Shown: positions 31,472 through 39,691 of the stretch, piece after piece
How the letters are laid out: the number at the start of each line of letters is the position of its first letter
Position numbering within the stretch: the stretch's first letter is position 1
DNA from: JAIRTY01 sp050257395
Lineage (GTDB): Bacteria; Actinomycetota; Actinomycetes; Streptosporangiales; Streptosporangiaceae
DNA: 45,594 nt
Assembly (NCBI GenBank): GCA_050257395.1
Contig: JBLMWU010000322.1
Span: forward strand, 1 to 45,594
Direction of reading: 5' to 3'
Position numbers and translations under genes: made by a program
The notes under the pieces: model-generated
Databases searched by the model: none
The model's input: only the letters and a program-made list of their open reading frames with translations
What the model was told of the DNA's origin: nothing

Positions 31472-31496
31472 CCGGCCGCCGGGCGGGCGCGGTCAG
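31468..31496. terminator. Hairpin spanning two convergent stop codons
   Basis: CTGACCG (31468-31474) and CGGTCAG (31490-31496) form a 7-bp stem over a GC-rich 15-base loop. The left arm carries the TGA of the membrane protein gene, and the right arm that of tenA on the other strand. It probably ends both transcripts. Confidence 0.5.
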
Positions 31497-32185
31497 ACCG
31501 GCCAGCGCTGCTGCCGGTAGCCCATGTCCCAGAACATCCACTCGTACCGGCTGGTGACGTAGAAGTGCCGGGCGACCAGCGCCCGGTCCGCCGGGGAGAG
31601 CCGGGGGCCGAGGGCGTCCGCGGCGGCCAGCACCTCCCGGACCACCGCGCCGAACTCCTCGCCGCCGTAGGTGCCGATCCACCGCTGGTAGCGCGGGTCG
31701 GGTGAGCCGCGGCGGACCAGCTCCTGGCCGACCTCCCAGTAGATCCAGTAGCAGGGCAGCACCGCGCCGACCCCCTCGGCGTAGCCGGCCCGGGCGGCGG
31801 CCAGCAGGTAGCTGGTGTAGGCGAGGTTGGTGGGGGCCGGCTCGGCCGCCGCGGCGGCCGCCGGGTCGATGCCGAGGTCGGCCAGCAGTGAGCCGTGCAG
31901 CTCCTGCTCGACGGCGATCGCCTCGGCGGCGTGCCGGCGGAACATCTCCGCGGTGGCGGCGTCCGGCGCGTGGCTGCCGACGATCGCCAGCGCCTGCGCG
32001 TACCCCTTCAGGTACAGGGCGTCCTGCACCACGTAGAACGCGAAGGCCTCCGGCGGCAGGCTGCCGTCGGTGAGCCCGGTGAGGAAGGGGTGGGCCAGGA
32101 TCTCGCCGTAGATGCCGGTGATCTGCTGCCACAGTTCGCCGGTGAAGGTGCCGCTCATGGCCCTGTTCCCCTGTTCCGTTGGCAC
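31493..32185 (-). CDS. tenA: TenA-family thiaminase / aminopyrimidine aminohydrolase
   Basis: A 230-aa thiamine salvage enzyme that hydrolyses aminopyrimidine breakdown products of thiamine to the hydroxymethyl pyrimidine (HMP). The active-site cysteine is C145 in LPCYWIYWEVG. AFYVVQDALYLKGYAQAL near 48-65 supplies the conserved Asp and Tyr residues. The GTG at 32185 has AAAGGAG just upstream; an ATG at 32158 would shorten it by nine residues. It lies 24 bases after thiD and shares its TPP riboswitch, so HMP made by TenA is phosphorylated by ThiD. Confidence 0.92.
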   Translation of the reverse strand: MPTEQGNRAMSGTFTGELWQQITGIYGEILAHPFLTGLTDGSLPPEAFAFYVVQDALYLKGYAQALAIVGSHAPDAATAEMFRRHAAEAIAVEQELHGSLLADLGIDPAAAAAAEPAPTNLAYTSYLLAAARAGYAEGVGAVLPCYWIYWEVGQELVRRGSPDPRYQRWIGTYGGEEFGAVVREVLAAADALGPRLSPADRALVARHFYVTSRYEWMFWDMGYRQQRWPV

Positions 32186-32209
32186 CGGGCTCCTTTCTCA
32201 GCGGGTCTT

Positions 32210-33007
32210 TCAGCGGGCTGGATGGTAAGCGGCTTCCTGATGGAGCACGTGCACGGGGCCGTCGCCGCCGCCAAGCCCGGCCAGCCCGTGCGCCACCGCG
32301 TCGGCGGCCACCTCGGCGGCCTGCTGGGCCGCCTCGGCCAGCGGCAGCCCCGCCGCGAGCCCCGCGGCCAGGGCCGCGGAGTGCGTGCAGCCCGCCCCGT
32401 GGGTGGCGGCGATCGGGTACCGGCTGACCGGGATGCGGATGTGCCGCGAGCCGTCGAACAGGTGGTCCACCGCCTCGGCGCCGTGCCCGCCGGTGACCAG
32501 CACCGCCCGCGCCCCCATCGCGGCCAGCCGCTCGGCGAGCACGGCCCGGTCCTCGGTGGCCAGGCCGGTCAGCGCCTGCGCCTCGGGGAGGTTCGGCGTC
32601 ACGACGGTGGCCAGCGGGAACATCCGCCCGGTCAGGGTGGCCACCGCGTCCTCGCGCAGCAGCCGGCTGCCGGAGCTGGCCACCATCACCGGGTCGACGA
32701 CCAGCGGCAGCCCGCGCGGCGCCAGCGCCGCCGCGACCGCCTCGATCAGCGGCACGGAGAAGAGCATGCCGGTCTTGGCGGCGTCGGCGCCGATGTCGTC
32801 GAGCACGGCGTCGATCTGCGCCCGCACGAAGTCCGGCGGCAGCTCCTGCACCGCGGTGACGCCCAGCGTGTTCTGGGCGGTGAGCGCCACGATCGCGGAC
32901 ATGCCGTGGGCGCCGCAGCGGGCGAATGCCTTGAGGTCAGCCTGGATGCCGGCGCCGCCGCCGGAATCCGATGATGCGACAGTCAGGACGCGGGGAATCA
33001 CAGCCAT
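32210..33007 (-). CDS. thiD: Hydroxymethylpyrimidine/phosphomethylpyrimidine kinase
   Basis: A 265-aa ribokinase-fold enzyme that phosphorylates HMP twice to HMP-PP for thiamine synthesis. Hallmarks are VASSDSGGGAGIQADLKAF at residues 10-28, KTGMLFS, VVDPVMVASSGSRLL and THGAGCTHSAALAA (anion hole and catalytic region, near 207). The ATG at 33007 is only one base from the GAAGGGA at the riboswitch end; the GTG at 33001 has ideal spacing and may be the true start. It is the first gene of thiD-tenA. Confidence 0.95.
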   Translation of the reverse strand: MAVIPRVLTVASSDSGGGAGIQADLKAFARCGAHGMSAIVALTAQNTLGVTAVQELPPDFVRAQIDAVLDDIGADAAKTGMLFSVPLIEAVAAALAPRGLPLVVDPVMVASSGSRLLREDAVATLTGRMFPLATVVTPNLPEAQALTGLATEDRAVLAERLAAMGARAVLVTGGHGAEAVDHLFDGSRHIRIPVSRYPIAATHGAGCTHSAALAAGLAAGLPLAEAAQQAAEVAADAVAHGLAGLGGGDGPVHVLHQEAAYHPAR

Positions 33008-33008
33008 T

Positions 33009-33090
33009 TCCCTTCGCCGGCATTACCCGGATCAGGTTCGACGGTCGGAGGCCGCCAGCCTCCCTCTCAGCCCGAAAGCTCCCGTTGCCG
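33009..33090 (-). promoter_or_regulatory. TPP riboswitch (THI box)
   Basis: Classic thiamine pyrophosphate aptamer on the minus strand: CGGGAGC at the 5' side, CTGAGAGGG (33070-33062), ACCTGATC (33037-33030), GGGTAATGCC (33028-33019) and GAAGGGA (33015-33009). The last block is also the only ribosome-binding site for thiD, so TPP binding should block translation directly. A TAGACT -10 (33113-33108) would start the RNA near 33101; it overlaps the stop codon of the upstream DapA-like gene. Confidence 0.93.
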
Positions 33091-33110
33091 GCCATTCCGG
33101 CCCCGTCAGT

Positions 33111-34100
33111 CTATGGCAGCAGGCCGGCCCCGGCCAGGTCGGCGGCGAGCGCGGCCAGCTCGGCCGGGCTGTGCGGCACCAGCGGCGGGCGCACCGCGCC
33201 GCCGGACATACCGGCCAGCCCGGCCCAGGCCTTGATGGAGGTGACGGCGTCGATCCGGCGCTCCTTGCCGTGCAGCCACCGGGCGGCCACCGCCCGCACC
33301 GGGTCCAGGGTGGCGGCCACCCCGGCCGCCCTGGCGAAGTCGCCGGCCAGTGCCAGGCTGGTGTACTCCCGCAAGGGCTGCCACGACGGCGTCTGGTACA
33401 GGTAGGGCGCGGCCGAGGACATGTACACCCGCTGGCCGTGGTCGCGCATGTTCTCCAGCCAGGTCTCCTCGTGCGGCGAGCAGACCAGGATCTGGTCCCC
33501 GAACTTCGCCAGCAGCTCCAGGTAGCGCTGGTGCGGGCGGCCGGCCTTGATCCCCACCACGTTCTCGATCTCCGCCAGCCGGCCGATCAGGTCATCGGAC
33601 AGCGCCACCCCGGAGTAGCCGGTGTCGAACAGCCAGACGCCCAGCTCGGTGGCTGCGCACACCTGCGAGAACCAGGCGTACAGGCCGTCGTCGGAGGCGG
33701 GCGGGTAGTACGGGTTGATCACGACGGCGAAGTCCGCGCCGGCCGCCTGCGCGTGCCGGTTCGCCTCGATGGTCTCGGCCACGGAATGGTGGCCGGTGTG
33801 CGCCAGCACCGGGACCTTGCCGCGGCATTCGCTGACCACCACCTCGGTCAGCCGGCGCCGCTCGGCCGATGACAGCGCCCAGAACTCGCTCATCACCCCG
33901 CCGCAGAAGATCCCGTCGACCTGCAGGTCCCCGGTCAGCCGGGCCAGGTCCGCCCGCAGCGCCGCCTCGTCCAGCCCGCCGTCCGGGCCGAACGGGGCGG
34001 TGATGGCCGCCCACAGGCCGGAGAAGGTCTCCCGGGCCGCCTGCTTGGCCTCGCTCCTGGCGTAGCCGCCGCTCCCGGCGTGCCGGTTGCGCTGCGTCAT
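33111..34100 (-). CDS. DapA-like (N-acetylneuraminate lyase superfamily) aldolase/hydratase
   Basis: A 329-aa class I aldolase-fold enzyme. K185 in VVGIKAGRP is the Schiff-base lysine and Y131/Y132 in INPYYPP the catalytic tyrosine. The carboxylate-binding GTTGE of true dihydrodipicolinate synthase is replaced by GVMSE (68-72), so this is a catabolic lyase, dehydratase or hydratase-aldolase rather than DapA. The ATG at 34100 has GGAGG seven bases upstream and overlaps the previous stop by four bases. It is the last gene of the twelve-gene operon. Confidence 0.88.
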   Translation of the reverse strand: MTQRNRHAGSGGYARSEAKQAARETFSGLWAAITAPFGPDGGLDEAALRADLARLTGDLQVDGIFCGGVMSEFWALSSAERRRLTEVVVSECRGKVPVLAHTGHHSVAETIEANRHAQAAGADFAVVINPYYPPASDDGLYAWFSQVCAATELGVWLFDTGYSGVALSDDLIGRLAEIENVVGIKAGRPHQRYLELLAKFGDQILVCSPHEETWLENMRDHGQRVYMSSAAPYLYQTPSWQPLREYTSLALAGDFARAAGVAATLDPVRAVAARWLHGKERRIDAVTSIKAWAGLAGMSGGAVRPPLVPHSPAELAALAADLAGAGLLP

Positions 34101-35155
34101 GGCGGTCCTCCGGATCCGAGCGTGTCCGCGAGCCAGTCGGCGATCAGCGGCCGGGCCTGGTGCCAGACGTTGTTCAGGATGTGCACGCCGTCCGGGTAGA
34201 CCACCGTGGTCACCGGGCCGCCGTACTCCGCGGCGATCCGCTCGGCGTGCGATGGCGGGGAGCCGGGATCGTCTCCGCCGTAGACCTGCAGCAGCGGCAC
34301 GGCCGCCCGCCCGCACACGCCGGCCAGGGTGATGGCCGCCATGTTCGCGGCCGGGTCCGGGCCGTGGTGCAGGTACTGGCCGGGCCGGGTCAGGTCGTCC
34401 ATGGAGGCGAACCGGCCGGCCGGGGTGTACCAGCTGGACACCGAGAACACCGCCCGCACCCGCCGGTCGGCGGCGGCGGTCCGGATGGCGAACAGGCCGC
34501 CGTAGGAGATGCCGCCGGCCGCGACCCGCTCCCCGTCGAGGTCACCGCGGGCGGTGAGCGCGTCGATGATCGCGGACACGGCCACCTCCTGGTCCGGCCG
34601 CAGGGTGGACCCGAAGCTGACCATGCCCTGGCCGGGCCCGTCGAAGGCGGCCACCGCCATGCCCCGGGCGACGATGTGATCGGCCAGGTTGTACAGCTCC
34701 TCCTTGGCCGAGTCGGCGCCCGGCAGCACCAGCACCACCGGCGGCCGGCTGACGCCGGCGGGCTTGCGCAGGTAGCCCGGGAGGGTCAGCCCGCCGAACG
34801 GCACGGTCAGCAGCTCGGCGGGCGGGGACACCAGCGGCGCCGCCTTGGCGAGGGCGGCCGCCATGGCCTGCTGGGCGGCGCGGAACTGCGCCTCGTGGTG
34901 GGTGAACACAAAGCTCGCCCAGTGGTAGGCGAGCGTGCCGCGCAGGTAGGCGTCCCCGGCGGTGACCAGGTGCCCGGCGGCCAGCGCCTCGTCGCCGCGC
35001 CTCACGTGCCCGGCCGCGTGCGCGCTCCAGGCCGCGCACCAGTCCTCATAGTCGGTGATCTTGGCTTTGAGCTGCCCGAACTCCCACGGCGTGACGTAGT
35101 TGGACAGGATCCGCCAGGTGAAGCGGCGGTACATGGACTCCAGCCGGGCGTCCAC
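34097..35155 (-). CDS. Alpha/beta hydrolase, 2,6-dihydropseudooxynicotine-hydrolase-like (second copy)
   Basis: A 352-aa hydrolase with the same helical cap plus core layout as the protein at 29204-30268. The nucleophile is S217 in GGISYGG; GPGQGMVSFG follows strand 6, and VVYPDGVHILNN supplies the His. Sequence identity to the other copy looks modest, so the two probably have different substrates. The GTG at 35155 lies one base after the cupin stop, and the ATG at 35134 is an alternative with a closer GGAG. The likely job is ring or side-chain C-C cleavage in the operon's pathway. Confidence 0.86.
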   Translation of the reverse strand: MDARLESMYRRFTWRILSNYVTPWEFGQLKAKITDYEDWCAAWSAHAAGHVRRGDEALAAGHLVTAGDAYLRGTLAYHWASFVFTHHEAQFRAAQQAMAAALAKAAPLVSPPAELLTVPFGGLTLPGYLRKPAGVSRPPVVLVLPGADSAKEELYNLADHIVARGMAVAAFDGPGQGMVSFGSTLRPDQEVAVSAIIDALTARGDLDGERVAAGGISYGGLFAIRTAAADRRVRAVFSVSSWYTPAGRFASMDDLTRPGQYLHHGPDPAANMAAITLAGVCGRAAVPLLQVYGGDDPGSPPSHAERIAAEYGGPVTTVVYPDGVHILNNVWHQARPLIADWLADTLGSGGPP

Positions 35156-35156
35156 G

Positions 35157-35936
35157 TCAGCTGGCCGGGGCCCAGGTGCAGCGGTCCCCGTTCACCGTCC
35201 AGACCGTGTCCGACGGCGGCGGGGCCCAGAATTCGACGAACGAGAACTCCTCCGGCCGGTCGTCCTCGAACCAGTGCTCCTCCCCCGGGCCGACGAGCGC
35301 GCTCATCCCCGCCTCCAGCCGGATGGCCTGCCCGCCGCTGTAGAGCAGGCCGGACCCGGCCAGCACGCAGAACACGTGGTGGCAGTCGGCGTGGTAGTGG
35401 GGGGCGGCGGTGTCGCCGGGATGGTAGATGATCCGGTCGGCCCGGATCAGCCGGGCGCCGACGGGCACGTTCTCGGTCACCAGGTCGAGCCGGTCCCGGG
35501 TGTCCCGGGTGGAGGTCAGGTGCGGCAGCTCGGCGGCGGCGAACACCCGCGCGGTCCCGGCTGGCGCTCCCGGGCCGGCCGCTCCAGGAACGTCTGCCCC
35601 AGGGGCGGAAGCCTCGGCAACCAGCACGTCGAGCCCGTCCTCGCCGGCGCGGAAAGCCAGCAGGCCGGCTCCGTCCAGCCACACCACGCTCTCCGGCGAC
35701 AATGGCATCCCGGGATCGCCGGGCCCGGCAGACACCGTGCCGGAACCGCTGATCACGTACGCCATGCCCTCCGGGCCCAGCATCGGCTCAGCTGGCCCCG
35801 CGTGCGGCTGGGCGGTATAGCGGCACGCACGCATGCCGACCTCCGCGCCGAACACCTCCGGGCCCGCCCAGTCCCGGCGCACCCACCCTCCCATGCTGAC
35901 CGTTGCCTGCTCGTCCGGCTGGTACACGACTGGCAT
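35157..35936 (-). CDS. Double cupin-domain protein, (S)-ureidoglycine-aminohydrolase-like layout
   Basis: A 259-aa bicupin. The first barrel (about 35-110) lacks a metal-binding His cluster. The second (about 165-245) has HYHADCHHVFCVLAGSG, with several His residues fit for a metal, and GPGEEHWFED. This layout, with an inactive first and active second barrel, occurs in ureidoglycine aminohydrolase and related isomerases or dioxygenases. It sits between the zinc alcohol dehydrogenase (15 bases) and the alpha/beta hydrolase (one base). An isomerase or hydrolase step is likely; the reaction is not determined. Confidence 0.8.
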   Translation of the reverse strand: MPVVYQPDEQATVSMGGWVRRDWAGPEVFGAEVGMRACRYTAQPHAGPAEPMLGPEGMAYVISGSGTVSAGPGDPGMPLSPESVVWLDGAGLLAFRAGEDGLDVLVAEASAPGADVPGAAGPGAPAGTARVFAAAELPHLTSTRDTRDRLDLVTENVPVGARLIRADRIIYHPGDTAAPHYHADCHHVFCVLAGSGLLYSGGQAIRLEAGMSALVGPGEEHWFEDDRPEEFSFVEFWAPPPSDTVWTVNGDRCTWAPAS

Positions 35937-35951
35937 GGCTGCTCCCTGGGC

Positions 35952-37013
35952 TCACATCGTGATGATCGGCCGGATGGCCTCCCGCTTCGCCAGCGCGCTG
36001 AAGGCGCGGGCCACGTCGGACAGCGGGTACAGGTGGGTGGTGAGCGGCTCGGTGCGGATCGCGCCCGCGGCGAGCAGCGCGATCATGGCGGGGTAGGCGT
36101 TCGGGCTCGAACGTATCCCGAGCACGTCGAGCTCGTCGAGGGTCACCAGGTCGACCGGGAGCTCGGCGGTCGCGCCGCCGGCCAGCCCGAGCAGCGCCAC
36201 CGTGCCCCCGCGCCGCGCCGACCGCAGCAGCTGGCCGACCGCGGCGGGGTTGCCCGAGCAGTCGAACACGACGTCGGCGCCCCGGCCGCCGGTGGCCGCC
36301 CGCACCCCGGCCACCGGGTCGGCCTGCTCGTAGTCGACGAGGTGGGTGGCGCCGAGCTCGCCAGCGGCCGCCAGCCGCGCGCCCCGGCCGACCATGACCA
36401 CGGTGGTGGCGCCGGCCGCCCGGGCCACCTGCAGCATGAGCAGGCCGAGCAGTCCCGGCCCGTACACGGCGGCGCTGGCGCCCGCGGCCAGCCGGGTGCG
36501 GCGGGCCGCGTGCACGGTCAGCGCCCCCTGGTTGACCAGGGCCGCGGCCACGTCGCTGACGTGGCCGGGCACCTTGTGCAGGGCGACCGCGGGCCGGACC
36601 GCGTACTCGGCGAGCGCGCCGGGGGCGGTGTGGCCGTACAGCCTGAACCCGGGTTCGCGGACCCGCTCGCACAGGTTGTAGCGGCCCGCCCGGCACATCG
36701 GGCAGGCGCCGCAGCCGGTGTGGTTCTCGGCCACCACCCGGTCGCCGGCGGCCAGGCCGCTGCGGCCGGTGCCCTCACCGAGCGCGGCCACCTCGCCGGA
36801 CCACTCGTGCCCGATGATGAACGGCAGCGCCGGCGGCCAGGTGCCCTGGTAGGCGCCGGAGACGATCTTCAGGTCGGTGCCGCAGATGCCGCAGGCCCGC
36901 ACCCGCACCAGCACCTCGCCGGGGCCGGGCTGCGGGGTGGGCACCTCCGCCACGGTGAGCGTGCCGAACTCCCGCAGCAGCGCGGCCCGCATGGTGTCAG
37001 GAATGCTGTTCAC
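35952..37013 (-). CDS. Zinc-dependent alcohol dehydrogenase (MDR family)
   Basis: A 353-aa medium-chain dehydrogenase. The catalytic zinc site uses C44 (GICGTD) and H69-E70 (GHE). The structural zinc site C101, C104, C107 and C115 is complete (CGACPMCRAGRYNLC). The NAD-binding loop reads VYGPGLLGLLML. It resembles sorbitol/threonine-dehydrogenase-like members acting on polyols or amino alcohols. The GTG at 37013 has GGGAGG five bases upstream. A 115-base gap separates it from the creatininase-like gene; I see no gene or clear promoter there. Confidence 0.9.
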   Translation of the reverse strand: MNSIPDTMRAALLREFGTLTVAEVPTPQPGPGEVLVRVRACGICGTDLKIVSGAYQGTWPPALPFIIGHEWSGEVAALGEGTGRSGLAAGDRVVAENHTGCGACPMCRAGRYNLCERVREPGFRLYGHTAPGALAEYAVRPAVALHKVPGHVSDVAAALVNQGALTVHAARRTRLAAGASAAVYGPGLLGLLMLQVARAAGATTVVMVGRGARLAAAGELGATHLVDYEQADPVAGVRAATGGRGADVVFDCSGNPAAVGQLLRSARRGGTVALLGLAGGATAELPVDLVTLDELDVLGIRSSPNAYPAMIALLAAGAIRTEPLTTHLYPLSDVARAFSALAKREAIRPIITM

Positions 37014-37128
37014 TCTGCCTCCCTCGCGGGCGCTTCGCTGGCTTCGGAAGGCGGGTCCTCGGCGCCGGGACACCGCTGCGGCGCTTCGCGTCCTCGCGGC
37101 GTTCGGCCCGGCGCCTGCGGCATCGCTC

Positions 37129-37914
37129 TCATCCGTCTTCTCCGAGGGCGGCCCAGATCTGCTGTGCGCGGGCGATCACGTGATCGGCCACGGCCTCGGC
37201 GATCTGCTCCGCCCGCTCCGCGCTGGCCAGTTCCGGCCTGCCGTACCAGCCGGTCGCCGCGACCTGGTGGAAGTCCCGCAGCACCGGGTACACGTCGGGC
37301 CGCCGGAACAGCCCGTGCGCGAGCTCGCCCGCGGCCCGGTCGCTGGGCTCGGTGACGTGCTCCAGGTGCACCAGCGAGGGGTCGTAGGCCAGCACGGCGG
37401 CCGTCTCCATCGACCCGGCGTGGGTGAACTCCATCTCGTCGGGGAACAGCGTGTGCGTGATCACGTGCGACTCGGCGATCACCACCTGCACGCCGTGCAC
37501 CTGCTGGGCCTTGTCCGCACCGAGCCGCAGCGTGGCCGAGTTGCCCTCGTGCCAGTTGACCACCACGATCCGCCGCGCGCCCGCGGCGGCCAGCCCGCCG
37601 CACACGTCCACCAGCACCGCCGCCATCGTGGCCGGCTGCAGGGTGAGGGTGCCCGGCCAGGACAGGTGGTAGTGGGCCACGCCGACCGGGCCGAGCGAGG
37701 CGACGACCGTGTCCAGCCGGCTGGCCACCCGCTCGGCGATGGACAGGGCCGCGAACGCGTCGGTGCCGAGCGGCAGGTGGCCGCCGTGCTGCTCGACGCT
37801 GCCGGTCGCGATGACCGCGACGCCGCTGGCCGCGATCAGCCGCGCGGCCTCCGGCTGGGCGAGCCGCTCGATCAGCCGGCCGGGGTGACGGGGCATGGGT
37901 TCCTCAGCCTCCAT
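37129..37914 (-). CDS. Creatininase-family amidohydrolase
   Basis: A 261-aa metal-dependent amidohydrolase. Ligands are E41, H43 and D52 (GSVEQHGGHLPLGTD) and H122 (NWHEGN, a variant of NGHGGN); the Glu in GSMETA supplies the last. The family opens cyclic amides or hydrolyses formamides (creatinine, F420 precursors, 3-formamido compounds). The open frame starts at 37914 and overlaps the ThDP enzyme by 11 bases. Within this operon it is the best clue that the substrate or an intermediate is a lactam or amide. Confidence 0.9.
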   Translation of the reverse strand: MEAEEPMPRHPGRLIERLAQPEAARLIAASGVAVIATGSVEQHGGHLPLGTDAFAALSIAERVASRLDTVVASLGPVGVAHYHLSWPGTLTLQPATMAAVLVDVCGGLAAAGARRIVVVNWHEGNSATLRLGADKAQQVHGVQVVIAESHVITHTLFPDEMEFTHAGSMETAAVLAYDPSLVHLEHVTEPSDRAAGELAHGLFRRPDVYPVLRDFHQVAATGWYGRPELASAERAEQIAEAVADHVIARAQQIWAALGEDG

Positions 37915-39691
37915 ATCCGGCGGTTGCGCCGTCCGCCACCGCGCGGCGGTGGGCGGTGATCGGTGTCTGCCAGGGTTCGGTCACCACGTCGACGAGGGCG
38001 GGCCCGTCAGCGGCCAGGGCGTCCCGCAGCGCCGCGGCGAGGTCCGCCGGCTCGGTGACCCGGCGGGCGGACAGCCCGAACGCGCGGCCGACCTCGGCGA
38101 AGGCGACGTCGGAGAAGTCGTCGTCTTCCCAGCCCCGGCCGAAGTTGATCCGCCGGTACCACCGGATCCAGCCCAGCGACCGGTTGTTGAGCACGATGAC
38201 GGTCACGGGCAGCCGCTGTTCGGCGAGCGTGGCGAGTTCGCCGGCCGCGTACCCGAGCGCACCGTCGCCGGTCAGCACGACCGCCCGGTGACCGGGCCTG
38301 GCGTGGCCGACCCCGATGGCGGCCGGCACCGCGTAGCCCAGGCCGGCCTGGCCCCGGGGGGTGAGCACCCGCCGGCCCGGCCGCCGCTGCTGCAGGTACA
38401 CCCCGCCCCACCCGCTGGCCAGGCTGGCGTCGCAGATCAGCATGTCCTCATCGCCGAGCGCGGCCTCGATCTCCGCCAGCACCCGCTGCGGCGCGACCGG
38501 GACGGCGCCGCTGGCCCGTTCGGCGTCCCTGGCCGCCCGCCAGGCCGCGGTGAGCTCGGCGATCCGGGCCCGCCACGGCGCGCGCTCCGGCTCCGCCCCG
38601 CCCGGCCGGCGGTGACCGGCTGCCGGGGCCTCCGCCAGCGCGCTGGCGAGCGCGGCCGCGCCGGCCGTTGCGTCGGCGAGCAGCGCGGCCGCCAGCGGGA
38701 AGGCCCGCCCGAGTTCCGCCGGGTCGATGTCGAGCTGCACGACCGCCTGATCGGGCCGGGGCAGCGACCAGCCGTAGGTGGCGCCGCCGCCCGCCTTGCA
38801 GCCCGCCAGCAGCACCACGTCGGCCTCGGCCAGGGCGGCGGCCGCGGCGGCGGTGCCCATCTGGCCGGTCACGCCCACGCTGAGCGGGTGGTCCTCGGCG
38901 ATGGCGCCCTTGCCGGACAGGGTGGTGCCGACGGCGGCGGACAGCCGCTCCGCGAGCACCGTCAGGGCGTGGCCGGCGCCGGAGTGCAGCACGCCCCCGC
39001 CTGCCAGGATGAACGGCCGCGCGGCGGCCCGCAGCACCCCGGCGGCGGCGGTCACGTCCGCCGGCTCGGGGACCGGGCGGAAGGCCGGGAACCGCCCGAA
39101 CCGCTCGCTGCCCGGCTGCGGGGGTGCCGCCGGGCCGGCGGGCTTGGCCGGGCCGTCCAGCACGTCCTGCGGCAGGAACAGCGCCACCGGCCCCGGCCGG
39201 CCGGTGGTGGCCTCCCGGAACGCCTGCCGGACCAGCGCCGGCAGGGTGTCCGCGTCCGGCACGGTGGCCTGCCACTTGGTGACCGGCGCCAGCAGTGCCT
39301 GCTGGTCCAGGGCCTGCGAGGCCGCGCTGCGGTAGCGGTGCGGCGCCAGCCTGCCGGGCAGGTCGCTGACCAGCGCGACCACCGGGACCGACGCGCCCAG
39401 CGCCTCACCAAGGCCGGACGGCAGCTTGGCCGCACCCGGCCCGACCGTCGCGTCGCACACGCCCGCCCGGCCGGTGACCCGGGCGTAGGCGTCCGCCGCG
39501 TACGCGGCCGAACGCTCGTCGCGCACCAGCACGTTGCGCAGGCCGGGCTGGTCGAGCACGCCGTCGTAGAGCGCCAGGGTCTGCCCGCCCGGCAGGCCGA
39601 AGATGTGCCGCACGCCGTGCTCGGCGAGCAGGGCAGCCAGCAGCGCACCGCCGTGCGGGGCCGTGCTGGCGCGGGGGTCCTGCTCAGCCAT
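37904..39691 (-). CDS. Thiamine-diphosphate-dependent enzyme (acetolactate-synthase-like)
   Basis: A 595-aa ThDP enzyme with the usual three domains. The activating glutamate is E59 in VRDERSAAYAADAYAR, and the diphosphate/metal motif starts at residue 475 (GDGALGYAAGELATLAEQ) and ends in NN at 502-503. It resembles the IlvB/benzoylformate-decarboxylase/cyclohexanedione-hydrolase group, not true IlvB (no IlvN partner). In context it probably makes or breaks a C-C bond next to a keto group. It overlaps its neighbours by 11 and eight bases. The TPP-controlled thiD-tenA unit lies at the end of the same gene run. Confidence 0.9.
   Translation of the reverse strand: MAEQDPRASTAPHGGALLAALLAEHGVRHIFGLPGGQTLALYDGVLDQPGLRNVLVRDERSAAYAADAYARVTGRAGVCDATVGPGAAKLPSGLGEALGASVPVVALVSDLPGRLAPHRYRSAASQALDQQALLAPVTKWQATVPDADTLPALVRQAFREATTGRPGPVALFLPQDVLDGPAKPAGPAAPPQPGSERFGRFPAFRPVPEPADVTAAAGVLRAAARPFILAGGGVLHSGAGHALTVLAERLSAAVGTTLSGKGAIAEDHPLSVGVTGQMGTAAAAAALAEADVVLLAGCKAGGGATYGWSLPRPDQAVVQLDIDPAELGRAFPLAAALLADATAGAAALASALAEAPAAGHRRPGGAEPERAPWRARIAELTAAWRAARDAERASGAVPVAPQRVLAEIEAALGDEDMLICDASLASGWGGVYLQQRRPGRRVLTPRGQAGLGYAVPAAIGVGHARPGHRAVVLTGDGALGYAAGELATLAEQRLPVTVIVLNNRSLGWIRWYRRINFGRGWEDDDFSDVAFAEVGRAFGLSARRVTEPADLAAALRDALAADGPALVDVVTEPWQTPITAHRRAVADGATAGYGG

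Noticed and set aside
33111..34100. Lysine-biosynthesis dapA
   Set aside because: The GTTGE motif is missing and the context is catabolic. The presence of lysine-degradation genes 20 kb away is not evidence of a link.
37904..39691. True acetolactate synthase (ilvB)
   Set aside because: No ilvN or ilvC neighbour; the gene lies in a catabolic operon with amidohydrolases and an importer.
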